Below, piece after piece: positions 1-9,371 of a DNA stretch of 47,413 nucleotides. Below the pieces are notes generated by a model that did not search any database, was not told the origin of the DNA, and saw nothing but the letters and a program-made list of their open reading frames with translations. Each line of letters begins with the position of its first letter. Position 1 is the first letter of the stretch. Both the position numbers and the translations under genes were made by a program. Location: the NCBI RefSeq assembly GCF_009742825.1, contig NZ_WPCE01000004.1, positions 1 to 47,413 on the forward strand, written 5' to 3'. Origin of the DNA: Halorubrum sp. CBA1125 (GTDB lineage Archaea > Halobacteriota > Halobacteria > Halobacteriales > Haloferacaceae).

Positions 1-178
1 CGACGCGCTCGTAGGTCGCCGCCGGCAGCGCGTCGCCGGTCGCCGCTTGCACCGCGTCTCCCGCCTCGGCTTCGACGAACTCGAAGGCGATATCGAACGC
101 CCGGAGGACGTCGACGGCGGCGGGAACCACCTCTCGACCGATGCCGTCGCCCTCGATGACGACTACCTCCTCGGTCAT
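1..178 (-). CDS. leuB: 3-isopropylmalate dehydrogenase LeuB, N-terminal part (cut by window edge)
   Basis: Last visible gene of the leucine operon. Only the first 59 codons are in the window. LeuB oxidatively decarboxylates 3-isopropylmalate to 2-oxoisocaproate with NAD. The N-terminus reads [19 protein letters not shown], the glycine-rich GDGIG opening strand and helix of the isopropylmalate/isocitrate dehydrogenase family. The ATG at 176-178 lies directly against the leuD stop codon (179-181), so the genes abut with no spacer and are probably translationally coupled. The leuC-leuD-leuB order separates LeuB from isocitrate dehydrogenase, which has a similar N-terminus. The remainder is outside the window. 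Confidence 0.88.
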   Translation of the reverse strand, partial: MTEEVVVIEGDGIGREVVPAAVDVLRAFDIAFEFVEAEAGDAVQAATGDALPAATYERV

Positions 179-880
179 TCAGTCGTCCCCCGCCGCGCCC
201 GCTGCGTCGTCGTCGGCCGGAATGTGCTCGTCGGGGACGTACGGCAGCGAGCGCGCGGTCGCCTTCACGGCGTCTCTGTTCGCGCCCATCAGCGCCGTCG
301 TGTCCCAGACGCCCTCGACCAGCGCCTTTCGCTGGGCCTCGCTGACGTCGGCGTCGATCGTCTCGCCGTCGTAGGTCACCGTCTCGCCCTCGACGTCGAG
401 GTCGATCTCGGCGTCGGGGTTCTCCTCGACGAAGTCCTGTAACGCCTCGATCGCGTCGGCGTCGGCGGTGACCGTCGGGATCCCCAACGCGAGACAGTTA
501 CCGGCGAAGATCTCCGCGAACGACTCGCCGACGATCGCGTCGATCCCCCACCGCATCAGCGCCTGGGGGGCGTGCTCGCGCGAGGAGCCGCACCCGAAGT
601 TGGCGTTGACGACTAAGACGTTCGCGCCCCGGTACTGCTCCTCGTTGAACGGGTGGTCCTTCTCCTCGTCCTCGTCGTCGAACCGCTGGTCGAAGAAGGC
701 GAACTGCCCGAGCCCGTCGAAGGTGACGACCTTCATGAACCGCGCCGGGATGATCTGGTCGGTGTCGATGTCGTTCCCGCGGACCGGAATTCCGGTTCCC
801 GAGACCTCGGTCACCCGTTCCGCCGGCGCCTCGCCGTCCGCGAAGCCGTCGTGGTCGATCTCGGCGTCGGATCCGCTCAT
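179..880 (-). CDS. leuD: 3-isopropylmalate dehydratase small subunit LeuD
   Basis: Small (swivel-domain) subunit of isopropylmalate isomerase, which pairs with LeuC to convert 2- to 3-isopropylmalate. The chosen ATG at 878-880 gives 233 residues; the open frame runs further upstream, but that extension lies antisense-like over leuC and is arginine-rich noise. Family signatures visible are [12 protein letters not shown] near residue 35, [17 protein letters not shown] and NCLALGIP. It is longer than the bacterial protein (about 170-200 aa) because of an acidic N-terminal extension and a tail ending in [11 protein letters not shown], typical of halophiles. Its start overlaps the leuC stop by 4 nt (ATGA), so coupled translation of the two subunits is likely. 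Confidence 0.93.
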   Translation of the reverse strand: MSGSDAEIDHDGFADGEAPAERVTEVSGTGIPVRGNDIDTDQIIPARFMKVVTFDGLGQFAFFDQRFDDEDEEKDHPFNEEQYRGANVLVVNANFGCGSSREHAPQALMRWGIDAIVGESFAEIFAGNCLALGIPTVTADADAIEALQDFVEENPDAEIDLDVEGETVTYDGETIDADVSEAQRKALVEGVWDTTALMGANRDAVKATARSLPYVPDEHIPADDDAAGAAGDD

Positions 881-2298
881 GCGACGGTCACCTCCTTCAT
901 CTCGCGAACGTCGGTGACCGCGCCGGTCACCGCCGCAGCGGCGACCATGATCGGACTCATCAGCACGGTCCGCCCGTCTTTCGACCCCTGCCGGCCGACG
1001 AAGTTCCGGTTCGAAGAGGAGGCGCTCGCCTCGTCGCCCTGGAGCTGGTCGTCGTTCATCCCGAGACACATCGAACAGCCGGGGTCCCGCCAGTCGAACC
1101 CCGCCTCCCGGAACACCTCGTCGAGGCCCTCGGCCTCCGCGGCCTCCTGGACGCGCTGGCTCCCGGGGACGACCATCGCGCGGACGTCCTCGTCGACCTC
1201 GCGACCCTTCACGAACGCCGCGGCCTCTCGCAGGTCCTTCAGGCGAGCGTTCGTACACGATCCGAGGAAGGCCACGTCGATGTCGTAGCCCTCCATCGTG
1301 TCACCGGGCTCGACGCGCATGTGCTCCTGGGCCCGGCGCGCGGTGTCGCGTTTATCCTCGGGCAGGTCGTCGGGGTGGGGGATCTCCTCGGTGATGCCGA
1401 TCCCCTGGCCCGGCGTGGTGCCCCAGGTGACGACGGGCTCGATCGCCGAGCCGTCGATCGTGACGACGTCGTCGTACGCCGCGTCGTCGTCCGAGGCGAT
1501 CGACTCCCAGTAGGGTTTGAGCTCCGCGAACTTCTCGGGGTCGTCCGCGAAGGCGTCCGTCTCCCGCAGCCACTCGTAGGTCGTCTCGTCCGGGTTGACG
1601 TACCCCGCGCGCGCGCCGCCCTCGATGGACATGTTACAGATGGACATCCGGCCCTCCATGCCGAGGTCCTCGATCGCCTCGCCGGCGTACTCGTACACGT
1701 AGCCGACGCCGCCGTCGGTGCCGAGCCGCCGGATGATGGTGAGGATGACGTCCTTGGCGGTGACGCCCTCGCCGAGCTCGCCGGTGACCTCGATCTTCCG
1801 GACCTTCTGTTTCTCCATGGCGACGCAGCCGGTCGCCAGCACGTCGCGGATCTGCGAGGTGCCGATCCCGAAGGCCAACGCGCCGAACGCGCCGTGCGTC
1901 GAGGTGTGCGAGTCGCCACAGACGATCGTCATCCCGGGCTGGGTGAGCCCCTGTTCCGGCCCGATGACGTGGACGATCCCCTGGTTTCCCGAGTCGGGGT
2001 CGGAAAACTCGATCCCCGACTCGCGAACGTTCTCCTCCAGCTCGGCCATCATGTTCTCGGCGGCGTCGTCCGCGTACGGTCGGTCGCGGTTCCCGGTCGG
2101 GACGATGTGATCGACCGTCGCGTGCGTTCGTTCGGGGAACGCGACCTCGCGGTCGCGCTCTCTCAACATTCCGAACGCCTGCGGGCTCGTCACCTCGTGG
2201 ATGAGGTGGAGGCCGACGAACAGCTGGTCCTGGCCCGTCGGCAGTTCGGTCACCTTGTGTCGGTCCCACACCTTGTCGTACAGAGTTCCGTCGCTCAT
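877..2298 (-). CDS. leuC: 3-isopropylmalate dehydratase large subunit LeuC
   Basis: Aconitase-family large subunit of isopropylmalate isomerase, 473 residues, normal length. It carries the [4Fe-4S] cluster: a first Cys in [17 protein letters not shown] and the C-x2-C pair in [11 protein letters not shown]. The substrate/cluster motif [19 protein letters not shown] is intact. The start ATG (2296-2298) overlaps the stop of a 24-codon upstream mini-ORF (ATGA), and its stop overlaps leuD by 4 nt. Leucine biosynthesis, cytosolic. Confidence 0.95.
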   Translation of the reverse strand: MSDGTLYDKVWDRHKVTELPTGQDQLFVGLHLIHEVTSPQAFGMLRERDREVAFPERTHATVDHIVPTGNRDRPYADDAAENMMAELEENVRESGIEFSDPDSGNQGIVHVIGPEQGLTQPGMTIVCGDSHTSTHGAFGALAFGIGTSQIRDVLATGCVAMEKQKVRKIEVTGELGEGVTAKDVILTIIRRLGTDGGVGYVYEYAGEAIEDLGMEGRMSICNMSIEGGARAGYVNPDETTYEWLRETDAFADDPEKFAELKPYWESIASDDDAAYDDVVTIDGSAIEPVVTWGTTPGQGIGITEEIPHPDDLPEDKRDTARRAQEHMRVEPGDTMEGYDIDVAFLGSCTNARLKDLREAAAFVKGREVDEDVRAMVVPGSQRVQEAAEAEGLDEVFREAGFDWRDPGCSMCLGMNDDQLQGDEASASSSNRNFVGRQGSKDGRTVLMSPIMVAAAAVTGAVTDVREMKEVTVA

Positions 2299-2369
2299 CG
2301 GTGGTCACCCGTGGTCGGCCCCGTCACGTCCGCCGCGTCGGCGTCGAACGCGACCGCAGCTACGCCCAT
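2295..2369 (-). CDS. 24-codon mini-ORF bridging ilvC and leuC
   Basis: A 24-codon reading frame fills the gap between ilvC and leuC exactly. Its ATG (2367-2369) shares one base with the ilvC stop (TGATG), and its stop (2295-2297) overlaps the leuC start (ATGA). The peptide starts [15 protein letters not shown] and is weakly acidic and Ala-rich, with no motif I recognise. The double overlap suggests it is translated, either to carry ribosomes from ilvC to leuC or as a leader-type peptide. No known function; it could also be a chance frame. Confidence 0.45.
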   Translation of the reverse strand: MGVAAVAFDADAADVTGPTTGDHR

Positions 2370-3433
2370 CAGATCGACACCTCCTCCGTTGTCTCTTCTT
2401 CGCCCTCGGTCTCCTCGTCGTTCTGCCACGCGAACAGGCCGCGCAGCTCCTCGCCGACGGCCTCGATCTCGTGGTTCTTCTCCGCCGTGCGGAGCTGCGT
2501 GTAGGAGGGCCGGCCGGCCTGGTTCTCCGCGATCCACTCGCGGGCGAAGGTCCCGTCCTGGACCTTCTCTAAGACGTCCTCCATGTTCTCGCGGGCGTGC
2601 TCGTCCACGACGACGTCGCCCTTCGTGAGCCCGCCGTACTCGGCCGTGTCGGAGACGGAGTCCCACATCTCGCCGAGTCCGCCCTCGTACATCAGGTCGA
2701 CGATGAGCTTCAGCTCGTTGAGACACTCGAAGTACGCCATCTCCGGGGAGTACCCGGCGTCGACGAGCGTCTCGTAGCCCTGTTTCACCAGCGAGGTGAC
2801 GCCGCCACAGAGGACGGCCTGCTCGCCGAACAGGTCGGTCTCGGTCTCCTCGCGGAACGACGTCTCGACGACGCCGGCGCGGGTACAGCCGATCGCGGCC
2901 GCGTACGCCAGCCCCTCCTCGTGAGCCTCGCCGGTCGCGTCCTGGTACACCGCCAGCAGGCCGGGCGTCCCCTCGTCGTTCTCGTAGTTGCGGCGGACGA
3001 GGTGACCCGGCGACTTCGGCGCGACCATCGTCACGTCGACGTCCTCGGGCGGCTGGATCTGGTTGTAGTGGATGTTGAACCCGTGGGCGAACTGCAGCGT
3101 GTCTCCCGCCTCCATGTTCGGTTCGATGGCGTGTTCGTACACGTCGGGCTGGACGGTGTCCGGAACCAGCACGCTCACGATGTCCGCCTCCGCGACCGCC
3201 TCGGCGGGCGTCTCGACCCGGAGCCCGTCGCTCTCGGCGGCGGCACGCGAGGAGCTGTTCTCGCGGAGCCCGACGACCACGTCGACGCCGCTGTCGTTGA
3301 GGTTCTGCGCGTGTGCGTGCCCCTGCGAGCCGTATCCGAGTACGGCCACGGTCTTGTGCGCGATCGCCTCGCCGTCGGCGTCGTCGTCGGTGTATACGGT
3401 CGAATCGAACGTCTGCATGGTTTCTTCGGTCAT
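2369..3433 (-). CDS. ilvC: Ketol-acid reductoisomerase IlvC
   Basis: NADPH-dependent isomeroreductase acting on acetolactate and acetohydroxybutyrate, the second common step of valine and isoleucine synthesis. The 354 residues match class I KARI plus an acidic halophilic tail ([12 protein letters not shown]). The Rossmann motif [14 protein letters not shown] lies near residues 33-46. The metal/active-site region includes KSPGHLVRR and [12 protein letters not shown]. The first ATG at 3433 is used; a second Met five residues later (MQTFDSTVY) is also possible. It lies 20 nt downstream of ilvN in the same operon. Confidence 0.95.
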   Translation of the reverse strand: MTEETMQTFDSTVYTDDDADGEAIAHKTVAVLGYGSQGHAHAQNLNDSGVDVVVGLRENSSSRAAAESDGLRVETPAEAVAEADIVSVLVPDTVQPDVYEHAIEPNMEAGDTLQFAHGFNIHYNQIQPPEDVDVTMVAPKSPGHLVRRNYENDEGTPGLLAVYQDATGEAHEEGLAYAAAIGCTRAGVVETSFREETETDLFGEQAVLCGGVTSLVKQGYETLVDAGYSPEMAYFECLNELKLIVDLMYEGGLGEMWDSVSDTAEYGGLTKGDVVVDEHARENMEDVLEKVQDGTFAREWIAENQAGRPSYTQLRTAEKNHEIEAVGEELRGLFAWQNDEETEGEEETTEEVSI

Positions 3434-3453
3434 ATATTGGTGGTCTCGGTGTG

Positions 3454-4134
3454 TCAGTCGTCGTGTCTGGTCGGTTCGCCGGCCGTTCCGGGTTTCTCTC
3501 CGGGCGCGGTCGGGGTGTCGCCGCGCGCGAGCGCGGTCTGTCCCGTGCGTGCGATCTCGATGATGCCGAACTGCTTGAACGCGTCGAGCGCGTCGTCGAT
3601 CCGCTCCTCGTCGCCGGTGAGCTGGACCGTTATCGTCCGCGGACCCGCGTCGAGCGTCCGCCCGTCGTACATCTCCGTGACCGCGTGGACGGCGGCGGGG
3701 TCGTCCGCCTCGACTTTCAGCAGGACGAGCTCCGCGGTGACGGCGTCACCGGAGACCTCGCCGACGGAGATAACGGGTTTCAGCTTCGCCATCTGCTTTT
3801 CGATCTGGTCGATGCCGGGGTCGGTCTCCTCGACGACCATCGTGATCCGCGAGTGGCCCTCGACCGTCGTCGGCCCGACGGTGAGGCTCTCGATGTTGAA
3901 CTGCCGCCTGGAGACGAGCCCGGAGACGCGCGCGAGCACGCCCGGTTCGTCCTCGACGAGCGCGGAGATGACGGCCCGGCGCGACTCGTGTTCCGCCTCG
4001 ACGACGGGGTCGATGCGGATCCCCTCCAGGTTCCGTCGGCCCTCCGGGTGCGGCCGCTCCTCGGGCGCGGGCTGGGAGCCGGCCGGCGGCTCGGCGTCGG
4101 CGGCGGAGTCGGTGACGGGCGAGTCCCCGCTCAT
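3454..4134 (-). CDS. ilvN: Acetolactate synthase small (regulatory) subunit IlvN
   Basis: Regulatory subunit of acetohydroxyacid synthase, 226 residues from the ATG at 4132-4134. An N-terminal Pro/Glu-rich stretch of about 45 residues precedes an ACT domain ([19 protein letters not shown], then [12 protein letters not shown]), the usual site for feedback by valine or other branched-chain amino acids. The C-terminal part ([20 protein letters not shown]) matches the ALS small-subunit C-terminal domain. Its start overlaps the ilvB stop as ATGA, giving coupled translation with the catalytic subunit. Confidence 0.93.
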   Translation of the reverse strand: MSGDSPVTDSAADAEPPAGSQPAPEERPHPEGRRNLEGIRIDPVVEAEHESRRAVISALVEDEPGVLARVSGLVSRRQFNIESLTVGPTTVEGHSRITMVVEETDPGIDQIEKQMAKLKPVISVGEVSGDAVTAELVLLKVEADDPAAVHAVTEMYDGRTLDAGPRTITVQLTGDEERIDDALDAFKQFGIIEIARTGQTALARGDTPTAPGEKPGTAGEPTRHDD

Positions 4135-5953
4135 AGCTGGTCCTCCGCGGTGGCGAACTTGCCGTTCGCGCCGCCGCTCGGCACCATCGGCAGCACGTTC
4201 TCCGCGGGGTCGACGTGGAAATCGATCACCGCGGGGCCGTCGTACCCGAGCGCCTCCTCGATTGCGGGCGCGACCTCGTCGTAGTCGTCGACGCGGAGCC
4301 CGAGCGCGCCGAACGCCTCGGCGAGCTTGTCGAACTCGGGCATCCAGCTGTACTCCGAGGCCATGTGACGCCCCTCGTAGAAGGCGTCCTGCCACTGGCG
4401 GACCATGCCGATGTACTCGTTGTTGAGCACGGCGATCGTGAGGTCGAGGTTCTCCCGGACCGCCACCGACAGCTCCTGCATCGTCATCAGGAAGGAGCCG
4501 TCGCCGTCGAAACAGACGACGTCGCGGTCGGGCTCGCCCATCGCGTCGGCCGCGACCCGGGCACCCACCGCGGCGGGCACGCCGTAGCCCATGGTGCCGA
4601 GGCCGTGCGAGGAGACCCACGTCCGCGGCTCCGTGTACGTCCAGAACTGCGAGGCCCACATCTGGTGTTGGCCGACGCCGGTCGTCACGATCGTGTCGTC
4701 GTCGGTCGCCTCGTCGAACGCCTCGACGACGAACTGGGGCTTCAGCGGCTCGTCCTCCGGCGTCGCGTACGTGAGCGGGTACGTCTCCTTCCACTCCGCA
4801 CACTGCTCGCGCCACGCCTCGGCGTCCGGCGCCTCGCGGACCGCCGCGGTCAGCTGGTCGAGGACGCGCCCCGCGTCGCCGATCAGCGGGTAGTCCGCGT
4901 GGACGTTCTTCGATATCTCCGCCGGGTCGATGTCGATGTGGATGACTTCGGCCTCGGGCGCGAACGTGTCGATCCCGCCGGTCAGCCGGTCGTCGAACCG
5001 GGTGCCGACCGCGATCAGGCAGTCGGTGTGGGTGATCGCCATGTTGGCGTAGCCGGTGCCGTGCATCCCGGCCCACGAGAGACAGAGGTCGTCGTCCTCC
5101 GGGAACGATCCGATGCCCGGCATCGTAGTCGTCACCGGGATCCCGTACGTTCGCGCGAAGGTGCGTGCGGCCTCGCTCGCCTCGGCTTTGATCACGCCGC
5201 CGCCGAACAGACACAGCGGGCGCTCGGCCTCCTCGACCGCGCGGGCCGCCTCCTCGACCGCGTCGGGATCGGCGTTCGGGTCCGGGTCGGACCCGGGCGG
5301 CGGCGACGCCGGCCCGGGCGCCGCCGCGGTGTCGTCCTGCGTGACGTCCTTCGGGAGGTCGACGAGCGTCGGCCCGGGCCGCCCCGAACGCGACAGCTCG
5401 AACGCCTCGCCGACGGTGTCGCCGACGGTGTCGGCCGCGCCGGCGAAGTAGTTGTGCTTCGTGATCGGGCGCGTCACGCCGATCGTGTCGGTCTCTTGGA
5501 ACGCGTCGTTGCCGACGAACTCCGTCGGGACCTGCCCGGTCAGCGCGAGGACCGCGTCGGAGTCCATGTCGCGTCGGCGATCCCGGTGACGAGGTTCGTC
5601 GCGCCGGGACCGGACGTCGCCATACAGAGGCCCGGCTCGCCGGTGACGACGCCGTAGGCGTCGGCCGCGTGGGCCGCCCCCTGCTCGTGGGCCATCGTCA
5701 CGTGGCGGATCGACGAGTCGTACAGCGCGTCGTAGACGGGCATGATCGCGCCGCCCTGCACGCCGAAGGCGGTCTCTGCGCCCGCGGCCTCCAGCGCGGC
5801 GACGACCGACTCCGCGCCGGTCGAGACCGGGGTCGTCGACTCGCCGGTCGGTGCTTCGGCGTCGGCCGCGTCTGCGTCGGTCGCGTCTGCGTCGGCCGAC
5901 GCGTCCGGTTCCTCGGGGTCGTCCTCTCGCGGCGGTGCTGCTGTGTCGCTCAT
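4131..5953 (-). CDS. ilvB: Acetolactate synthase large subunit IlvB, with one-base frameshift
   Basis: Catalytic, ThDP-dependent subunit of acetohydroxyacid synthase. The N-terminal segment (start ATG 5951-5953; a linker of repeated Ala/Asp; then [16 protein letters not shown] and [15 protein letters not shown]) is in one frame. The rest, from [19 protein letters not shown] to the stop, is in another. The family sequence continues ...GIADA-D-MDSD..., so one G is missing on the coding strand between 5570 and 5571. The 1823-nt span is one base short of a multiple of three, and restoring it gives 607 residues. The ThDP motif [18 protein letters not shown] is intact. Given the pattern of similar errors in this window, I favour a sequencing or assembly error over a real pseudogene. 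Confidence 0.9.
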
Positions 5954-6085
5954 TGTCGTGGTGGGGTTCGGTGGTACATCTCGCGGGTGTGAGACTGGGT
6001 CGGTGCGAACGCCGACCGCGCGGACCGGGACCGGCCCGTCCGCTGGCGTTGGTCGGTGCGCCGTGTGGGTGAGGAAGGTGTAGTA

Positions 6086-6103
6086 TAGGGGATTATACCC
6101 CTA
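6086..6103. promoter_or_regulatory. Inverted repeat TAGGGG-N6-CCCCTA in the ilvB leader
   Basis: A perfect 6-bp inverted repeat, TAGGGG/CCCCTA, flanks ATTATA (TATAAT on the ilvB strand). It lies about 130-150 nt before the ilvB start in an otherwise non-coding stretch. It could be an operator overlapping a TATA box, for example for an Lrp/AsnC-type regulator, or a leader hairpin. The function is inferred from position only. Confidence 0.4.
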
Positions 6104-6192
6104 CAATACGCGGCGCGACGGCTCGGGTGACGTCGAACGCCGTCCGAACCACGGGATGCCGTCGCATCTCGACCGGAGCAACGCGGTCGAGG

Positions 6193-6198
6193 TATAAA
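6193..6198 (-). promoter_or_regulatory. TATA-like box upstream of ilvB
   Basis: TTTATA on the minus strand is the best match to an archaeal TATA box in the 307-bp gap (5954-6260) between leuA and ilvB. If used, it gives a leader of about 215 nt that includes the inverted repeat at 6086-6103. The rest of the gap is GC-rich and holds no convincing small gene. Confidence 0.35.
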
Positions 6199-6213
6199 TT
6201 CCTGTCGGGAGAC

Positions 6214-6234
6214 GCCGAGCGGCAGCCGCTCGGC
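6214..6234 (-). terminator. Hairpin downstream of leuA, possible terminator
   Basis: GCCGAGCGG-CAG-CCGCTCGGC forms a perfect 9-bp stem with a 3-nt loop, 27 nt beyond the leuA stop. There is no strong T-run after it, only a short TTTAT, so it may be a pause or processing hairpin rather than a full terminator. Confidence 0.4.
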
Positions 6235-6260
6235 GGGCTCCCCGGTCGGGGAGGCGGCCA

Positions 6261-7481
6261 TCAGATCCGGACCTCCTCCTCGCGGTCGACGCCGGCCTCC
6301 TCGGCGAAGCGCTCGACGTCGCCGGCGGTCACCTGCCGCTTGCCGGCGCCGTACTCCTTGACGCGCTTCGTGATCCGTCGGACCTCGCTGTCGGTCGGAT
6401 CGAAGCCGGCCTCGACCAGGTGCTTGCGCACGCTGTGGGTGCCGGTGTGTTTGCCCAGCACGAACTCGCGCTCGGCGCCGACCATCTCCGGGGTCATCAC
6501 GCCGGTCTCGAACGTGTCGGCGTTCTCGATGACGCCGGCGGCGTGGATACCCGACTCGTGAGCGAACGCGTTCCGGCCGGTGATTGGCTTGTTCGCGGGC
6601 ACCGGGATGTCCGAGGCCTCCTCGACGATCCGGGCCAGCTTCGTGATCTGGGTGGTGTCGATGCCCGTGTCGACGCCGTACACCGACTCGACGGCCATCA
6701 CGACCTCTTCGTAGGCGGCGTTTCCGGCGCGCTCGCCGATCCCGTTGACCGACACCTGCGCCTGCTCCGCGCCGTTCTCGAAGCCCATGATCGCGTTCGC
6801 GGCGGCCATCCCGAAGTCGTCGTGGGTGTGGACGTCGACGCGCGCGTCCGTCGCCTCGACGACCGCCTTCACGGTCTCGCCGAAGCTCGTCGGCATCCCG
6901 ACGCCGCAGGTGTCCGGGATGTTGATCCAGTCGGTCCCCGCGTCGCTCACCGCCTCGACGATGTCGATCAGGTACGCCGGGTCCGTCCGGGTGGCGTCCA
7001 TCGGCGAGAACATGCACTCGACGCCGGCGTCTTTCACCTGCTCGACGGCGTCGACGGCGCGCTCTTTCGCCTCCTCGCGGGTCGCGTGCATCGAGTCCTC
7101 CAGCTGGACGTCGCTGGTGGAGACGAACACGTGGACCATCTCGCGCCCGAGTCGATGGCGGCGTCGATGTCGCCCTCGACGACGCGGGCGAGCCCGCAGA
7201 CGGTGGTGTCCGTCGCGGCGGCGATATCGCTCACGGCCTCGAACTCCGCGTCCGAGTTCACCGGGAACCCCGCCTCGATGACGTGGGTGTCCATGTCGTC
7301 CAGCGTCGCCGCTATGCGGCGTTTCTCGTCGTAGCTAAACGAAGTCCGTGGTGACTGTTCTCCGTCGCGCAGGGTCGTGTCGAAGATCCGTACCGGACCG
7401 ATTTCGACGTTAGAAGCTATCGTGCCCTGGAAGAACTCGATCCGCCGGGGTGTCCGACGAAGCCTCCGTGATGTCTGTCAT
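6261..7481 (-). CDS. leuA: 2-isopropylmalate/(R)-citramalate synthase LeuA/CimA, two compensating frameshifts
   Basis: DRE-TIM metallolyase condensing acetyl-CoA with 2-oxoisovalerate (LeuA) or pyruvate (CimA). Motifs visible are DTTLRDGEQSP, HTHDDFGMA (metal-binding HxH), NGIGERAGNA and HESGIHAAGV. The ATG at 7479-7481 is chosen because a TATA-like box sits 28 nt upstream. Two one-base faults break the frame: an extra base in the run 7447-7450 (before RRIEFFQGT) and a missing base near 7142 (before MVHVFVSTSDVQL). They cancel, so the 1221-nt span encodes 406 residues. That length lacks the C-terminal LeuA dimer domain that binds leucine, so LeuA and CimA cannot be told apart from sequence here. 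It is the first gene upstream of ilvBNC. Confidence 0.87.
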
Positions 7482-7504
7482 CGGCTGACGAGAGGACAGT
7501 CGAG

Positions 7505-7513
7505 AACTTAACC
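7505..7513 (-). promoter_or_regulatory. TATA-like box of leuA/cimA
   Basis: GGTTAAGTT on the minus strand is centred about 28 nt before the ATG at 7481, the spacing expected for a leaderless haloarchaeal transcript. It supports that start over the internal ATG at 7294, which would lose the catalytic DTTLRDGEQSP motif. Confidence 0.5.
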
Positions 7514-7598
7514 CTTGTGGCTTTCACGAAATACCCCCCTTGGATGCGGACGCCCATCCGGCGTTGACGACGCAACCGTCCCGACACTGGGCGGACGA

Positions 7599-8151
7599 TC
7601 AGTCGCGCACCGGGCGCACGACCACGAGTCGCTCGCCGTCCGTCTCCCGCCTGCCGACCCCGATCGTCACCCCGTCGCCGACGGCGACGGACGGGAGTTC
7701 GCCGACGTCCGGATCGTCCGCGTCGCCGTCGTCTGCGGCGTCCTCACTGCCCGTGTCGTCGTCTGTGCCGCCGGCGTCACCCGTTTCGTCCCCCGCGGTC
7801 GTCACTCCGAACCACGCCGGTGACCCGGGTCGGGCCGGCGTCGACGACGGCGGTGACGTAGGGGGCGTCGTCCGCGAACTGCGGAGAGGGCACGTGGACG
7901 ACGGTGAACGTCTCGACGGTCCCCGCGTCGGAGAGCGGTTCGCGGGCGAGCGTCGTCGACCCGCACTCCGGACAGACCCGTCGCGGCGGCAGCGACCCGT
8001 GTCCCGACGGACAGACGAGCGCGTACCCGTCGCCCGCCTCGATCGCGTCGAGCCACTCGTCGTACCCGGCGGTGCGGGGGTCGTCTTCGGCGTCCGCGTC
8101 GTCCTCCGTCGCATCCACGTTTTCCGTCGCTTCCCCGTTGCGGTCGGTCAT
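7599..8151 (-). CDS. DUF35 zinc-ribbon/OB-fold protein (thiolase partner), one-base frameshift
   Basis: Small partner protein that in archaea usually lies beside a thiolase and bridges or channels acyl-CoA intermediates. The N-terminus is acidic (MTDRNGEATENVDATEDD). Then come the rubredoxin-like zinc ribbon, CPSGHGSLPPRRVCPECG, and the OB-fold strands (ETFTVVHVPSPQFADDAPY, then TRVTGVVRSDD). The frame slips at the five-base run 7790-7794; removing one base joins it to an Asp/Gly-rich insert and the final strands VGDGVTIGVGRR. The span of 553 nt is exactly one base too long; corrected length is 183 residues. The start overlaps the thiolase stop as ATGA. Confidence 0.82.
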
Positions 8152-9314
8152 TCGGCCACCTCCAGCACGTGGACGACGGCGCTCGCGACGGTCCCGCCCG
8201 CGTTGTGCGCGACGCCCACCTCGGCGTCGGCGACGTGCTCGCTGTTCGGGTGGTCGCCGCGGAGGATCCGCGTCAGCTCCGCGATCTGCGAGCCGCCGGT
8301 CGCGCCGACCGGGTGGCCCTTCGCCTTCAGCCCGCCCGAGAGGTTCACGGGAAGGTCGCCGTCGGCGGTCGTGAGCCCGTCGCGCGCGGCCGCAATCCCC
8401 TCGCCGCGGTCGGCGAGTCCCAGCGACTCGACCGCGAGCACCTCCGCGATGGTGAAACAGTCGTGGACCTCGGCCACGTCGACGTCGGCGGCCTCCACCC
8501 CGGCGGCCGCGTAGGCGGCGTCCGCGGCGTCGTCCGCGGCGGGCGTGCGCGCGAGGTGCGCGCGGTCGGCGAGCGCCAGTCGGTCGGTCCTCTGGCCGAC
8601 GCCCGTCACCGCGACCGGGGCGTCGAGGTCGTGTGCAGTGGCGTACTCCTCGGAGACCAACACCAGGCGCTCGCGCCGTCCGTGATCGGACAGGCGTCGT
8701 AGAGGTGCAGCGGCTCCGCGACCGGCGGCGCGTCGAGCGCCTCGTCGACGGACACCTCCCGGCGGTACTGGGCGTACTCGTTCGGAACCGCGTTCGCGTG
8801 GTTCTTCGCGGCGACGTGCGCGAGGTCCTCGCGCCCCCCCGCCGTACGCCTCGAAGTACGCCCGCGCCATCAGCGCGTACGCGCCGGGGAACGTGACGCC
8901 CGCCCGGACCTCGAAGAGGTCGTCGGCGGCGATGGCGAGCCCCTCGGTGACCTCGTCGGTCGGGAGGTTCGTCATCCGTTCCATCCCGCCGGCGAGGACG
9001 ACGTCCGCGTCGCCCGCTCGGACGGTCCGGACCGCCTCGCGCACCGCGACCCCGGCGGACGCACACGCCGACTCGTAGCGGGTCGCCGGACACCGGACGC
9101 CCGCGGCCTCCGCCATCAGCGGCGCCTGGTGGCCCTGGTGCTCCGCGAGCGCGCCCATGAAGTTCCCGTAGTTCAGCGCTTCGACGTCCTCGCGGGCGAC
9201 GCCGGCGTCCTCGAACGCCCGCAGCGCGGCCGTCGCGAAGAGGTCACGCCCCGCGCGGTCCGGGTGGCTCCCGAAGCGCGTGAGTCCGACCCCGGCGACG
9301 CGTACGTCGGTCAT
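8148..9314 (-). CDS. Thiolase / acetyl-CoA acetyltransferase family protein, two compensating frameshifts
   Basis: Thiolase-superfamily protein of the archaeal SCP2/acetoacetyl-CoA type. The active-site cysteine lies in YESACASAG, and the later catalytic segments EVHDCFTIAEV and NLSGGLKAKGHPVGATG are intact. Between FEAYGG and LVLVSEEYA the same frame reads as arginine-rich nonsense. An extra base in the seven-base run 8834-8840 and a missing base near 8666 explain this: between them a normal sequence appears (EDLAHVAAKNHANAVPNEY). The span is a multiple of three, 388 residues. It forms an operon with the DUF35 gene. A TATA-like box (CGATAAAC, 9337-9345) sits 27 nt before the ATG. Physiological substrate unknown. 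Confidence 0.85.
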   Translation of the reverse strand: MTDVRVAGVGLTRFGSHPDRAGRDLFATAALRAFEDAGVAREDVEALNYGNFMGALAEHQGHQAPLMAEAAGVRCPATRYESACASAGVAVREAVRTVRAGDADVVLAGGMERMTNLPTDEVTEGLAIAADDLFEVRAGVTFPGAYALMARAYFEAYGGGARGPRARRREEPRERGSERVRPVPPGGVRRRGARRAAGRGAAAPLRRLSDHGRRERLVLVSEEYATAHDLDAPVAVTGVGQRTDRLALADRAHLARTPAADDAADAAYAAAGVEAADVDVAEVHDCFTIAEVLAVESLGLADRGEGIAAARDGLTTADGDLPVNLSGGLKAKGHPVGATGGSQIAELTRILRGDHPNSEHVADAEVGVAHNAGGTVASAVVHVLEVAE

Positions 9315-9336
9315 GCGAGAACGATGGGCTCGAACC

Positions 9337-9345
9337 GGTTTATCG
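9337..9345 (-). promoter_or_regulatory. TATA-like box of the thiolase operon
   Basis: CGATAAAC on the minus strand is centred about 27 nt before the thiolase ATG, consistent with a leaderless transcript and with transcription separate from the upstream PAC2 operon. Confidence 0.4.
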
Positions 9346-9371
9346 ATACCGACGCGCGGCCCGCGGTCGCC

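Noticed and set aside
2597-4426. 609-codon plus-strand frame over ilvC and ilvN
   Set aside because: ilvC and ilvN are unmistakable on the other strand; the long frame is GC-driven.
8834-8840. Seven-base run in the thiolase gene as a phase-variation switch
   Set aside because: A second, opposite fault downstream restores the frame, and similar faults occur in unrelated housekeeping genes, so a sequence error is simpler.
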